Below are positions 32,848 through 42,112 of a stretch of DNA of 64,000 bases, piece by piece. How positions within the stretch are numbered: the first letter of the stretch is position 1; every line of letters starts with the position of its first letter. This stretch comes from an uncultured Eubacteriales bacterium (GTDB lineage: Bacteria; Bacillota; Clostridia; Christensenellales; Aristaeellaceae), in contig CACZXF010000001.1 in NCBI GenBank assembly GCA_902785105.1, forward strand, positions 1 to 64,000. The letters are read 5' to 3'. Under the pieces are notes generated by a model. It made no database searches, was not told the DNA's origin, and was given only the letters and a program-made list of their open reading frames with translations. Position numbers and translations under genes: made by a program.

Positions 32848-35800
32848 TTATTCTTCTCCAATGCCGTCGGTCTTGATGAGGTACTGGGTGACGATGGTCT
32901 TGTCCTCGGCGACGCCGGCGTAGGAACCGTTGTCGCGCATCAGGTCGATCATGGCGTGACCGCGGTCGGACAGGGTCTCGTAGTCCTCGTTGACGTAATC
33001 GATCAGCTTCTGGATGGCCTCGTCATTGAAGGTATCCAGGCCGTCCTTCAGGGTCTTCAGGCCGTCGTGGAGCTGGTTCGCGCCGTCCAACATCTCGTTC
33101 GCGCCGTCGTGAAGCTGGCCCGCGCCGTCAGCCAGATCGTTCGCGCCGTCCTTCAGCTTCGTCGCGCCGTCCAGCAGGCTGTCGGTGCCCTCGTGGAGCT
33201 GATTCGCGCCGTCCAGCAGGTCACTTGCGCCTTCGTTGAGCTGGTTCGCGCCGTCCACCGCGTCGGCAGTGCCGTCATAGAGCTGCTGGGCCCCGTCGGC
33301 CAGGTCGGTGGTACCGGCATGGAGCGTCTTTGTGCCATCGGCCAAATCGCGGGCGCCATCGTTCAACTGGGTCGCGCCCTCCAGCAGGCTGCTTGTGCCG
33401 TCATGGAGCTCCTTCGCGCCATCGGCGGCCTGGCCCACGGCGGCGGTGTAATCCTCAACGCCCTTCACGAAATCCTCGATGTCGCCCAGGTCGGCGATCA
33501 GGTCCGCCAGCGTGCGGTAGGCCTCGCCGTCCTTGCCGTTTTCTTCCAGAGCGTCTGCCACAGCGTTCAGATAGGCGGACTTGGTCTTCTGGTCCTCGAT
33601 ATTCTCCGCGATGATCTTCTGGACCTTGGAGGACCTCATCTGCTCGCTGATGGCCTCGCTGACCATTTCCTTGACCTCGTCGCTCTCCCACTTCTCCTCG
33701 ATGGTCTGGGCGATGAGCGCCTGCACTTCGGCGGAGGCGAGCTGCTTTTTGACCTCGTCCCGCATTTGCTTTTTGACCTCGTCGGAGGCCATCTGTTTTT
33801 TGCACTCGGCCTGCATCAGCGCCTTGACGTCATCGGTCTCCATCTGGGCGTCGGTGTTGGCGGTGATGATGGCCTGCACTTCCTCGGAAGCCATCTGCTT
33901 GTCCGTCTCGGACTGAATGGTTTCCTTCACGGTATCGGAGCTCATCTGCTCCGCGATGGTCGCTTCGATCTGGGCCTGCACCGCTTCTGTGTCCATCTGG
34001 GCTTCGATATTGCTGTCGATGATTGCCTGCACCTCGGCAGAGGCCATCTGAGCCTCGACCTCGGCCTCGATCTGGGCTTTGACCTCGTCGGAAGCCAGCT
34101 TCTGTTCCGTCAGCAGGGCGACATCCTGCTCCGTCAGGCTCGCCATTGCTTCGCGGATGCTCTTGCGGGCCGCCGCTTCGATCTGCTGACGCGCCTGCGT
34201 CTCGGCCTGGGCCATAGCCTGGGCGCGGATGCTCTCGTCCTGTGCCCTGCTCTTTGCCTCGGCGTCAATGGCGGACTGGATCTCAGAGGAGGCCATCTTA
34301 TCCGCCGTCTGCCGGTCGATCATCGCCTGAACATCGCCGCTGCTCATCCGGGCTTCGACCTCGGCATCGATCTGCGACTGGATTTCGGCGGAGGCCATCT
34401 GCTCTCTCACCAGCAGATCGATCTGGGAGGAAGAGTCCGCCTCTTCGGCATAGGCCAGCCACGCAAAGGGCAGGCGGGCGCTCGTCTCGGAATCTTCGCG
34501 CTTCTCCTCCTCGGTGGCATCCTCAGGCTCTTCCTCTGCGTCATCCGGCGTGTTTTCAGGTATTTCAGGCGCGTGGTCCGCGCTCTCAGCAGGCGTGGAT
34601 TCATGGACTTCGCTGTTCTCCGCCGGGGCTTCCGAGGACTCGACTACATTGGCCTCGCTTTCCTGTGCCACAACCTCTCCGGGCACATTCTCGACGGAAT
34701 TGATTTCTTCGGGGAGCGCCTCCGCGTTGTCGTCAGAGGACTCGTCATCGTGATGTTCGTTCGTCTCATGTGACTCTTCCGTCTGCTCGACGGGTTCCTG
34801 GCTGACGACCACCCACTTGCCATCGGCATCGACGTCGGCTTCGGGAGCCTGATCAGTGGCGGTCTCGTCACTCTGGGCCGCTTCAGTCTCTTCCGAGGTT
34901 TCAGAGGGAATATTGTTTTCTTCAGACTCATCAGATTTAGCAGGTTCACCCCAGACGACAGGGCCGGGCGTAGGCTCGCCCCAGACGACGGGACTGGGCG
35001 ACGCTTCGGGCACAACCGTCGTCTCTGGGCTGGGGGAAGTCTCCGCTTCCGCCGTCGCCTCGGGGCTGGGTGAAGCCTCCGCTTCCGCCGACGCCTCCGG
35101 ACTGGGTGAAGCTTCAGGGTCTGCTGACGCCTCAGGACTGGCGGAGGGCTCGGGGCTCACTGAGGGGCTGGGAGACGGGATAGCCTCGGCGGCGAGGGCC
35201 TTGATCTGGCCTGCGACTGCCATGCGCACCTGACGCTCCACCTCTTCAGTCACGCGGCTTCGGACCTCGTCCCTCACCGCGGCGGTGACCTGGCTGCGAA
35301 TCTCGGCTTCGTAGGCGGCGGCCACCTGGGCGCGGATGCTGCTCAGAAGCTGGCTGTCGATCATGGCCTTCACGTCGTCGGAGGCAAGCTGACGCTGGAG
35401 CTCGGCCTCCATCTGGGCTTTGATTTCATCTGAAGCCATGCGCTTTTCGATCTCGGCCTCGATGTCCGCCTCACTGGGATTGCGGATGGCGGACTCGACC
35501 TTCGCCCGGGCAGCAGCCTCCACCTTTTCGCGGACCTGGGCCTCCACGGCAGCCACCACACCGGCGCGCACCTTTTCCCGCGCGCCTTCGATGACCTTCT
35601 GGCGGACGGTTTCGGATACAGCGGCCTCGACCTTCGGGCCAACCTCGGCCAGCACGGCCTCCACCACCTTGGCGGTGACCTGCTCGCGGGCGCCTTCGGC
35701 GACCTTCTCATTCACCAGCGCCGTGGCGCCCTCCAGGACCTTGGTCTCGACCTCCTGTACAGCACCTTCGTGGACGGCGTCCACCACCTGCTGGTAGGCG

Positions 35801-37287
35801 ACCTCCTTCACCTGCCGCACGACCTCCTTGCGCACCGCGGCGCGGACCTTCGCGGACAGCTCCTTGTTGGCCTCCTCGTAGACGTAGTCCTCGACCTTGT
35901 CAAGCATCTCCCGCATCAGGCGGGTAACCTCAAAGTCGTAGTTGTCGATGGTCAGGGTGTGCAGATTGATTTTCAGCTTGTCGAAGTCTTCCTTTTTATC
36001 TTCCAGTTTGTCGTTGGCGGTTTCCAGCACGGCTTCGAATATCTGCTTTGCACCGTCCACCAGCGTATCACTATTGCTGTCAATCTCGGCCAGACCGTCG
36101 GACAGGGTTGCCGCGCCTTCGTCCAGCTTCGTCGCGCCGTCCAGCAGATCGACAGTGCCGTCGGCAAGCTGATCCGCGCCGTCCATGAGATCGGACGCGC
36201 CATCGTTGAGCTGGTCCGCGCCGTCCAGCAGGTCGGACGCGCCTTTGTTGAGCTGTTTAGCGCCCTCCGCCAGCTCGGCGGTGCCGTCGGCCAACTGGGC
36301 CGCGCCCGCCGCCAGATCGGAAGCGCCGTCGTCGAGCTGCTTCGCGCCGTCGTAAAGGTCGGCGGTACCGTCGGCCAACTGCTTCGCGCCATCGTTCAGG
36401 TCGCTCGCGCCGTCACGCAGGCTCTCAGCGCCGTCGGCCAGGTCGCCGGAGCCGTTATATAATTCTTCGGCACCGTCGATGAGCTGATCGATGGCGTCCT
36501 CCAGCTCGTCCGCGATGTCGCTCAGATTCAGGTCGATGTCGCTGTCCTTGATGTCATCGAGGACATAGCTGGTAGCGATGGTATAGGAACCGTAGTTCAT
36601 GAAATCCGTCACATCCGCCTCGATGGTGGCGGTGGTGGGGATGGTGATGTCGATGTCTTCATAATCGCCCAGGTGCAGGCCGTCGTAGACGCCCGGCAGG
36701 CCGTAGCACACCACGGCGCGGAAGGTACCGGCGTCCACCACCTTGCCGTGGTCGACCTCGATGTTGTCAAAGACCTCCTCGTCCACGCGCATGACGGTAA
36801 TCATCACGAAGGGCACGGGCATGTTCTCCGTGGCCCCGTTGACCTTTACGTTCTCAGAACGGAGGGCCTTGTATTTGACGTCGATTTCGAGATGGCCGCT
36901 TTTGCCAGCCAGATCCGCGGGCTCGATGGGCTTTCCGTCCAGTTTATAGGAAAACTCAACGCTCACCGGCAGGGGCGCGTCGGAGGTGCCCTCATAGCGG
37001 ATGTCCTCGCCGCCGGCGTTCCAGATTATGACGCCGTTTTCCTCGGTGAAGGTCTGGTCGCCGCCGACGTTCTCTATATTATCAAGGCTGCTGACGTCCT
37101 CCAGCGCCTCCAGCTTGTCGGTATTGTACAACCGCTCGCTGACGGTGACGCTGGTGGGGCTGCCCTTGGGGTCCGCGATGACGTAAACCGTCTCCTTCTT
37201 GTCCTCCGCCAGCGCGGCCATGACCGTGCCGCACAGCATCAGCAGCGCGATCAGGAGAGAGACACCGCGCATAACCTTTCGCTTCAT
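32848..37287 (-). CDS. Giant secreted xxxLxxG heptad-repeat, coiled-coil protein (YhgE/Pip-related)
   Basis: 1,479 residues. The order is: signal peptide (1-27, ending AALA), a globular region (30-260), a first xxxLxxG block (265-415: ADGTADLYDGAKQLDDGASD...), coiled coils rich in Glu/Lys/Ala (about 480-760), a Pro/Ser/Glu linker with SPSPE-type units and paired VVWGEP motifs (about 760-1000), more coiled coil with repeating ASDEVKAQIEAEVEAQM-like units, and a second heptad block (about 1270-1420). There is no C-terminal anchor. The start at 37287 was chosen for its signal peptide and GGAGG site. I infer a fibrous extracellular partner of the MMPL pump. Confidence 0.82.
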   Translation of the reverse strand: MKRKVMRGVSLLIALLMLCGTVMAALAEDKKETVYVIADPKGSPTSVTVSERLYNTDKLEALEDVSSLDNIENVGGDQTFTEENGVIIWNAGGEDIRYEGTSDAPLPVSVEFSYKLDGKPIEPADLAGKSGHLEIDVKYKALRSENVKVNGATENMPVPFVMITVMRVDEEVFDNIEVDHGKVVDAGTFRAVVCYGLPGVYDGLHLGDYEDIDITIPTTATIEADVTDFMNYGSYTIATSYVLDDIKDSDIDLNLSDIADELEDAIDQLIDGAEELYNGSGDLADGAESLRDGASDLNDGAKQLADGTADLYDGAKQLDDGASDLAAGAAQLADGTAELAEGAKQLNKGASDLLDGADQLNDGASDLMDGADQLADGTVDLLDGATKLDEGAATLSDGLAEIDSNSDTLVDGAKQIFEAVLETANDKLEDKKEDFDKLKINLHTLTIDNYDFEVTRLMREMLDKVEDYVYEEANKELSAKVRAAVRKEVVRQVKEVAYQQVVDAVHEGAVQEVETKVLEGATALVNEKVAEGAREQVTAKVVEAVLAEVGPKVEAAVSETVRQKVIEGAREKVRAGVVAAVEAQVREKVEAAARAKVESAIRNPSEADIEAEIEKRMASDEIKAQMEAELQRQLASDDVKAMIDSQLLSSIRAQVAAAYEAEIRSQVTAAVRDEVRSRVTEEVERQVRMAVAGQIKALAAEAIPSPSPSVSPEPSASPEASADPEASPSPEASAEAEASPSPEATAEAETSPSPETTVVPEASPSPVVWGEPTPGPVVWGEPAKSDESEENNIPSETSEETEAAQSDETATDQAPEADVDADGKWVVVSQEPVEQTEESHETNEHHDDESSDDNAEALPEEINSVENVPGEVVAQESEANVVESSEAPAENSEVHESTPAESADHAPEIPENTPDDAEEEPEDATEEEKREDSETSARLPFAWLAYAEEADSSSQIDLLVREQMASAEIQSQIDAEVEARMSSGDVQAMIDRQTADKMASSEIQSAIDAEAKSRAQDESIRAQAMAQAETQARQQIEAAARKSIREAMASLTEQDVALLTEQKLASDEVKAQIEAEVEAQMASAEVQAIIDSNIEAQMDTEAVQAQIEATIAEQMSSDTVKETIQSETDKQMASEEVQAIITANTDAQMETDDVKALMQAECKKQMASDEVKKQMRDEVKKQLASAEVQALIAQTIEEKWESDEVKEMVSEAISEQMRSSKVQKIIAENIEDQKTKSAYLNAVADALEENGKDGEAYRTLADLIADLGDIEDFVKGVEDYTAAVGQAADGAKELHDGTSSLLEGATQLNDGARDLADGTKTLHAGTTDLADGAQQLYDGTADAVDGANQLNEGASDLLDGANQLHEGTDSLLDGATKLKDGANDLADGAGQLHDGANEMLDGANQLHDGLKTLKDGLDTFNDEAIQKLIDYVNEDYETLSDRGHAMIDLMRDNGSYAGVAEDKTIVTQYLIKTDGIGEE

Positions 37288-37321
37288 GATTTCCGGCCTC
37301 CGTTCTACAGCTTTTTTACAT

Positions 37322-37417
37322 AATAATTGGAATTTGTTCGTGTCAATGGAAAATGCAGACTGCTTTTGTTTACGGACTAACTGCATTTCCATTCACCCAG
37401 ATAAATCCATGTTTATC
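37322..37417. repeat. Degenerate compound palindrome upstream of the giant gene
   Basis: AATAATTGGAATTTGTTCG and CCCAGATAAATCCATGTTTA resemble the outer arms. The inner part has TGGAAAATGCAG mirrored by CTGCATTTCCA, a fourth kind of core. Confidence 0.5.
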
Positions 37418-37421
37418 CGCA

Positions 37422-37991
37422 TCACTCAACAATATCCGGCTGTTGATGGGCGATGATCTTGACGGCGCAGAGGGCGACGCAGAGGTTCAGCACCCCATCC
37501 GCCACCAACGAAGCGCCGAGAAGCTTCACCAGCGCCTGACCGCCATTGATTGGGGCGACCACCAGCGCCACGCCCAGCCCGCCGGCGACGACGGCGAAGG
37601 CCAGTATCAGCCACCAGGTTTCCAGGCCGAAGCGCCGGGCGTCCAGGGAGGTTTGCAGCTTGAAAAGCCCGTCCGTGACGACCTCGATGCCCAGCAGCAG
37701 GCACAGCAGATTCAGCGCCCAGCCGGGCCGCAGGGCGATCAGCAGCCCCATTGCGATGGTCAGTATGCCCAGCGCCAGGTCGTGCTGGAAGGCCAGCCGG
37801 TAGAGGTCCCGGGAATAATAGCCGATCATCTTGACGATGCCGAAGGCGATCAGCAGTATCCCCAGCAGCCGGCTGAGCTGCGCGGCGGAGCTTCCGGGCT
37901 GGACGATCATCCATATGCCCAGCGCGCAGAACACCGCCGAAAGTACGATATAGCCGAGCTTCGCCGCCCGGATCATTGAAGTGGAACGCAT
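37422..37991 (-). CDS. DUF308 (HdeD-like) six-helix membrane protein
   Basis: A 189-residue protein with six hydrophobic helices in three pairs and the DUF308 pattern (LGIWMIVQPGSSAAQLSRLL; ALGILTIAMGLLIALRPG). HdeD in E. coli is linked to acid stress; the general function is unknown. I chose the ATG at 37991 for GGAAGGAG eight bases upstream; a GTG at 38009 is less likely. It lies between tetR and the giant gene. Confidence 0.85.
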   Translation of the reverse strand: MRSTSMIRAAKLGYIVLSAVFCALGIWMIVQPGSSAAQLSRLLGILLIAFGIVKMIGYYSRDLYRLAFQHDLALGILTIAMGLLIALRPGWALNLLCLLLGIEVVTDGLFKLQTSLDARRFGLETWWLILAFAVVAGGLGVALVVAPINGGQALVKLLGASLVADGVLNLCVALCAVKIIAHQQPDIVE

Positions 37992-38054
37992 CTCATGCTC
38001 CTTCCCCACGGTGTGTTATATCTGAAAGGGCCTTTAGCCCCGTTGTTCCCATGT

Positions 38055-38612
38055 TCACTGGATCTGACTGCGCTCAAGCATGGCGGCCGTGGAGCCCGCG
38101 CGCAGCTCGCACAGACGTTTGAAACGTGCCTCGGCCCCGGCGTCCATGCCGCTGTTCAGCCAGTCGATGATGTAGCCGAAAAACTCACATTGATAGGAAT
38201 GAATGATGATGTCCCGGTCCAGCGGACGAATGTCCCGACCCTCAGCGGAACGATCCACAAACTGTGACGACACATACCGGCAGATCTCCATCAGCCGCCG
38301 TTCCAGGAAGTCCCGATTGGAGGAGTTGTAGATATTATAGATGGCGTTTCGATGGTCGTGCCCCAGCCGAAGCGCGGCCTCGAAGCATTCCTCCATCGAA
38401 GATATGTCCCGGTAGTCCTCCATGATCCTGTCCACCTCTTCGCGGATCACCGCCTCGATGACCGCGGAGATGTCCTCAAAGTGATAGTAGAAGGTATTGC
38501 GGTTGATGCCGCAGTCCTCGACGATGTCCCGAACCGTGATCTTGTTCAGCGGATGCTCGTCCAGCAGCTTCATCAGGGATTCCATGATGGCGGTTCGCCT
38601 TTTCGATATCAT
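38055..38612 (-). CDS. TetR-family transcriptional regulator
   Basis: A 185-residue TetR-type repressor. The N-terminal helix-turn-helix reads KITVRDIVEDCGINRNTFYYHFEDI (residues about 24-48), which is the hallmark. An all-alpha ligand domain follows. It is the first gene of the operon with DUF308, the giant protein and the MMPL pump. A palindrome at 38663-38685 is its likely operator. RBS AAAGGAGACGACATC supports the start. Confidence 0.9.
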   Translation of the reverse strand: MISKRRTAIMESLMKLLDEHPLNKITVRDIVEDCGINRNTFYYHFEDISAVIEAVIREEVDRIMEDYRDISSMEECFEAALRLGHDHRNAIYNIYNSSNRDFLERRLMEICRYVSSQFVDRSAEGRDIRPLDRDIIIHSYQCEFFGYIIDWLNSGMDAGAEARFKRLCELRAGSTAAMLERSQIQ

Positions 38613-38662
38613 GATGTCGTCTCCTTTGAAGCATTGGAATGCGGTTGAATACCGGGGTCTGC

Positions 38663-38685
38663 ATAACAGACCCCGGTCTGTTTAT
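38663..38685. promoter_or_regulatory. Putative TetR operator upstream of tetR
   Basis: ATAACAGACC-CC-GGTCTGTTTAT, a near-perfect inverted repeat just before tetR. It also forms part of a hairpin with CCGGGGTCTG at 38652. A related site lies at 39535. Confidence 0.5.
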
Positions 38686-38686
38686 A

Positions 38687-39391
38687 TCAGTCGTCCAGGT
38701 CCTCCACGGTGTAAGCCATGGCCTCGACGGTGGCGACGGGGGTGCCGGCGTCCTTCAGCTCGTCCATGATGTCGTCCTTGATGAGGGAGCGGGAGAGCAG
38801 CGCGCAATCGGGAGCCAGACCGATGTCCTTGGCGGTGTCGCCGGTGATGTAGAGCAGCTTGCCCTGAGCGTCGCGGGCCGCCATGGCGACGGTGATGTTG
38901 AAGGCGTTCTCCTGGCGGCTGTTGGTGACGGAGGCACGCAGCACGTCCTCGTTGTCGTCCTCATCCTTCTTGATGTACTCGGCGGCGGCGGTAAGGGCGT
39001 GGGTGGCCTTGTCGTCGTTGGCCTTGGCGGTCAGTGTCAGGCCGAAGGAGCCGATCTCCGCCTTGCTGTCGATGTCCTTGACGTCCTTGGAGATGACCAG
39101 CCAGCCCACCTGACCGGCCTCCAGCACCTCGGGATACAGCTTGTACTTGGAGGTGGATTCAATGGTATCGCCGTTCGGGTCCTTGATCTCGAAGAGCAGG
39201 TCGTTGATGGAGGCGGGCTTTGCGCCGGTGTTCTGCACCGTGGCGAAGTAGTAGACGCGGTAGTTGTCAGAATGGGCCACCACATAGGAGGTCTGCTCGA
39301 TGGTGACGACCGTGCCGGGGGCGGCGTAGGCGGGCAGGATGCCCAGGGCCAGTATGGCCAGAGTAACGATCAGCGCGATATGGCGTTTCAT
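38687..39391 (-). CDS. Secreted protein of unknown function
   Basis: A 234-residue protein with a signal peptide (MKRHIALIVTLAILALGILPAYA) and a beta-rich domain. TSYVVAHSDNYRVYYFATVQNTG followed by INDLLFEIKDPNG is FxLYD/DUF-like in style, but I cannot name the family. No membrane anchor or lipobox is visible. The ATG at 39391 is preceded by AAGGAGGAAATC. It lies upstream of the TetR operon and both have a similar palindrome before them. Confidence 0.78.
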   Translation of the reverse strand: MKRHIALIVTLAILALGILPAYAAPGTVVTIEQTSYVVAHSDNYRVYYFATVQNTGAKPASINDLLFEIKDPNGDTIESTSKYKLYPEVLEAGQVGWLVISKDVKDIDSKAEIGSFGLTLTAKANDDKATHALTAAAEYIKKDEDDNEDVLRASVTNSRQENAFNITVAMAARDAQGKLLYITGDTAKDIGLAPDCALLSRSLIKDDIMDELKDAGTPVATVEAMAYTVEDLDD

Positions 39392-39534
39392 GATGATTTC
39401 CTCCTTGATTTGTTGGGATAACTCGATTTTACCATTTGTTCCCGTTCCGTCAATAGACAAAATCGCCTCTGTGCACAAAAATAGCCAGATTTTAACCCCG
39501 TTTCCGACACGGAAAACGCCGACTTCGGTTCATG

Positions 39535-39553
39535 CAGACCGAAGTCTGTTTAT
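39535..39553. promoter_or_regulatory. Second TetR-type palindrome
   Basis: CAGACCGAAGTCTGTTTAT resembles the site at 38663 (CAGACCCCGGTCTGTTTAT). It also overlaps a 9-bp hairpin GACTTCGGT/ACCGAAGTC at 39521-39546. Confidence 0.4.
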
Positions 39554-39580
39554 TGTAGGCTACTTTTTTTCTGGCCGGGA

Positions 39581-39610
39581 TAGACTTTTACTATATGCGC
39601 ATGGTATAAT
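39581..39610 (+). promoter_or_regulatory. Promoter of the QueG-like/AGCS operon
   Basis: TAGACT (39581-39586), 18 bases, TATAAT (39605-39610). Confidence 0.6.
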
Positions 39611-39651
39611 GATTATCATATTCAGTTCTTTTAATTAGAAAAGGAAGCTCT

Positions 39652-39769
39652 CCTGTAGGGGCGGCGTTGCGCCGCCCGCCCAATAGAACGCACTGGTTCA
39701 CAAGAAAGCGGGCGCCGAAACGGCGCCCCTACAGGGATATTTTGTTTCCCCAACAACTTCCAATTTACC
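39652..39769. repeat. Compound palindrome, inner type A
   Basis: The core 39652-39735 (CCTGTAGGGGCGGCG ... GGCGCCCCTACAGG) is followed by right arm CCCCAACAACTTCCAATTTA (39748). The left arm is weak. It lies between the promoter and the QueG-like start. Confidence 0.8.
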
Positions 39770-39804
39770 AAGGCCATTGTAAAAGAAATGCGGGGTGGTT
39801 TCAA

Positions 39805-40623
39805 TTGAGGGAGAATGCTGAGGCCCTGCGGGCGGAGATACTGGACAAGCTCAAGGCGCTGGGCGCGGACTGCGCGGGTGTTGCGGCGGTGGATGCCCTT
39901 CGAAACGGGCCATCGGAGCGGCTGTTTCCCAACATGAAGGACCACAGCCGGGACCACTTTGCCGAAGAGATCACCACGGGTCTCCCCCACGGCGCGGTGT
40001 ACTGGGAGGCGGACGCCAAATCGGTGATCGTATTTGCCGTGGCCCATCCCGCGTCCAGGCCGGAGCTGGACTGGTGGTGCGGGGAGATCGACCCGCCGGG
40101 CAACAAGCGGCTGCTGTCCGTCTCCCGGCAGTTCAAGGCGTGGATGGCGGAGGCGCACCCGGACATCAGCGTCCATCCCAAGCGCTACCATGTGGAGCGG
40201 GGCGGCGTCTATCTGAAGGAAACGGCGCTGGCGGCGGGACTGGGCTGCATCGGGCGGAACAATCTGCTGGTGACCCCGGAATTCGGCCCCCGCGTGCGGC
40301 TGCGGGCCATGACCATCAGCGCGGAGCTGCCCTCCACCGGGCCTATCGAATTCGATCCCTGCGCGGACTGCGACGCGCCCTGCATCGCCCACTGTCCGCA
40401 GCAGGCCTTCTCGGAGGTCATCTACACCCCGGAGGAGACCGGCCTCGACCACCTGCCGGGACGGGACGGGCGCTACTACCGTGCCTCCTGTGCCGAGCAG
40501 ATGAAGCGCAATGAGGACGAGGCCAAGCTGGGCATGATGCCCGAGGTCTGCGACCATCCCGAGAAGATCATCAAATACTGCCGAAACTGCGAGCTGCTCT
40601 GCCGGGTCGGCAGGGAAAACTGA
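39805..40623 (+). CDS. QueG-like double-[4Fe-4S] protein
   Basis: A 272-residue protein with the N-terminal fold of epoxyqueuosine reductase relatives (LGADCAGVAAVDAL; YLKETALAAGLGCIGRNNLL). Its cysteine pattern CADCDAPCIAHCP fits one [4Fe-4S] cluster, and SCAEQ with YCRNCELLCR suggests a second. True QueG usually has different C-terminal motifs and HEAT repeats, which are absent. TTG at 39805 has GGGGTGG upstream; the frame further up lies in the repeat. The AGCS symporter gene follows after 14 bases. Confidence 0.72.
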   Translation: MRENAEALRAEILDKLKALGADCAGVAAVDALRNGPSERLFPNMKDHSRDHFAEEITTGLPHGAVYWEADAKSVIVFAVAHPASRPELDWWCGEIDPPGNKRLLSVSRQFKAWMAEAHPDISVHPKRYHVERGGVYLKETALAAGLGCIGRNNLLVTPEFGPRVRLRAMTISAELPSTGPIEFDPCADCDAPCIAHCPQQAFSEVIYTPEETGLDHLPGRDGRYYRASCAEQMKRNEDEAKLGMMPEVCDHPEKIIKYCRNCELLCRVGREN

Positions 40624-40637
40624 GGAGGAGGGTTTAT

Positions 40638-42062
40638 ATGGAAGCAATCACAAACTTCCTGTACTGGCTGGACGACCTGCTCTGGGGCAACGCCATGACC
40701 ATCGTCGTGGTGGGCACGGGCATACTGCTGTCGATCCGCTTTGGCTTCGTTTACCAGCGGAAGATCGGCTTTAACTTCAAGAACACCTTTGGCAAGATGT
40801 TCGACCGGGGCGAGGGCGAGGGCACCATCTCCGGTTTCCAGGCCGCCTGCACGGCACTGGCGAACACCATCGGCACGGGCAACATCTCCGGCGTCGCCAC
40901 GGCCATCGTCTCCGGCGGACCGGGCGCGCTGGTGTGGATGTGGATCTCCGCCTTCTTCGGCATGTCCACCAAAGCCTGCGAGATCATCATCGGCCAGCGC
41001 TACAGGGAACACTATCAGAAGTCCATGGATGAGTACGTCTGCGACCGGTCCTTCGTGATGAAGAACGCCTTCGGCTGGAAGAAGGGCGCGGTGGTGCTGG
41101 CGGTGTTCTGCTTCGTGTTCGGCCCCTGGACCTGCTGCGTGCAGACCGAGGCCGTCACCAGCTCGCTGAACCAGGCCTTCGGGATTCCCAGCATCGCGTC
41201 GGTGATCGTCATCGGGCTGACCTGCCTGTTCACCATCTGGGGCGGACTGAAGCGCATTTCGGCGGTCATGTCCAAGGCCGTGCCCATCATGGCGGCGCTG
41301 TACGTGCTGATGGGGCTGGGCGTGGTGATCGTGAACTTCCGCGCCATTCCCGATGTGGTCGGCCTGATCTTCAAGAGCGCATTCTCCCCCGCTGCCGCTG
41401 CGGGCGGCTTCGCCGGGGCCACGGTGCGCGACGCCATACAGTACGGCGTAGCCCGGGGCATGTACTCCAACGACGCCGGCACCGGCTACGGCATGATCGC
41501 CCACGCCAGCGCCCGCACCGACCATCCCGTGCGGCAGTCCCTCTGGGGCTGGGGCGAGGTATTCCTGGACACCATGATCATCTGCTCCATCACCGCCTTC
41601 ACCATCATCATGACGGGCTCCTACACCCAGACCGACGCCACCTCCGGCGCGCTGACCACCTTTGCCTTCACCAGCGCCTACGGCAAGATCGGCGGCCAGC
41701 TCACCGCCATCGCCATCGCGGTGTTCGCCTGGACCACCATCATCGGCATGTACTACACCTGTGAGAAGTCCGTCAACTACGCCTTCGGCGACACGGAGAC
41801 CAACAAAAAGCTCATGCCGGTCTACATGATCTACTACATGATCCCCTGCGTGGTGTTCTACAACATCCAGGCGGACGTGCTCTGGGCCTTCACGGACATC
41901 ATCTCCGCGGCCTACGTCATCATCACGCTGTTCTTCATCTACGCGCGGCACAAGGAGATCTTCCGGCTGTTCGACGACTTCTGGAAGCGCTTCCTGCCCG
42001 CCAAGCAGCGCGGCGAGAACCCGCCGAACGTCAGCTTTGACTGTGCCAAGGAGAACCGCTGA
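40638..42062 (+). CDS. AGCS-family sodium:alanine/glycine symporter
   Basis: A 474-residue transporter with about 11 membrane helices and the family motifs GEGEGTISGFQAACTALANTIG, TGNISGVATAIVSGGPGALVWMW and ARGMYSNDAGTGYGMIAHAS. It imports alanine or glycine with sodium. It is full length with GAGGAGG before the ATG. Confidence 0.93.
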   Translation: MEAITNFLYWLDDLLWGNAMTIVVVGTGILLSIRFGFVYQRKIGFNFKNTFGKMFDRGEGEGTISGFQAACTALANTIGTGNISGVATAIVSGGPGALVWMWISAFFGMSTKACEIIIGQRYREHYQKSMDEYVCDRSFVMKNAFGWKKGAVVLAVFCFVFGPWTCCVQTEAVTSSLNQAFGIPSIASVIVIGLTCLFTIWGGLKRISAVMSKAVPIMAALYVLMGLGVVIVNFRAIPDVVGLIFKSAFSPAAAAGGFAGATVRDAIQYGVARGMYSNDAGTGYGMIAHASARTDHPVRQSLWGWGEVFLDTMIICSITAFTIIMTGSYTQTDATSGALTTFAFTSAYGKIGGQLTAIAIAVFAWTTIIGMYYTCEKSVNYAFGDTETNKKLMPVYMIYYMIPCVVFYNIQADVLWAFTDIISAAYVIITLFFIYARHKEIFRLFDDFWKRFLPAKQRGENPPNVSFDCAKENR

Positions 42063-42063
42063 A

Positions 42064-42105
42064 AAAAAGCCTTGAAGATGCGCGGCATCTTCAAGGCTTT
42101 TCTAT
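42064..42105 (+). terminator. Terminator after the AGCS gene
   Basis: AAAAGCCTTGAAGATGC pairs with GCATCTTCAAGGCTTTT, followed by CTAT. A long, near-perfect stem. Confidence 0.92.
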
Positions 42106-42112
42106 GTATTAT

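Noticed and set aside
33040..36495. Short tandem DNA repeats that at first look like CRISPR or satellite DNA
   Set aside because: They are in phase with the xxxLxxG protein repeats, vary at third positions and have no unique spacers.
39667..39804. N-terminal extension of the QueG-like protein
   Set aside because: The 46 upstream codons are read from the palindromic repeat and its arm; the TTG at 39805 fits the family start.
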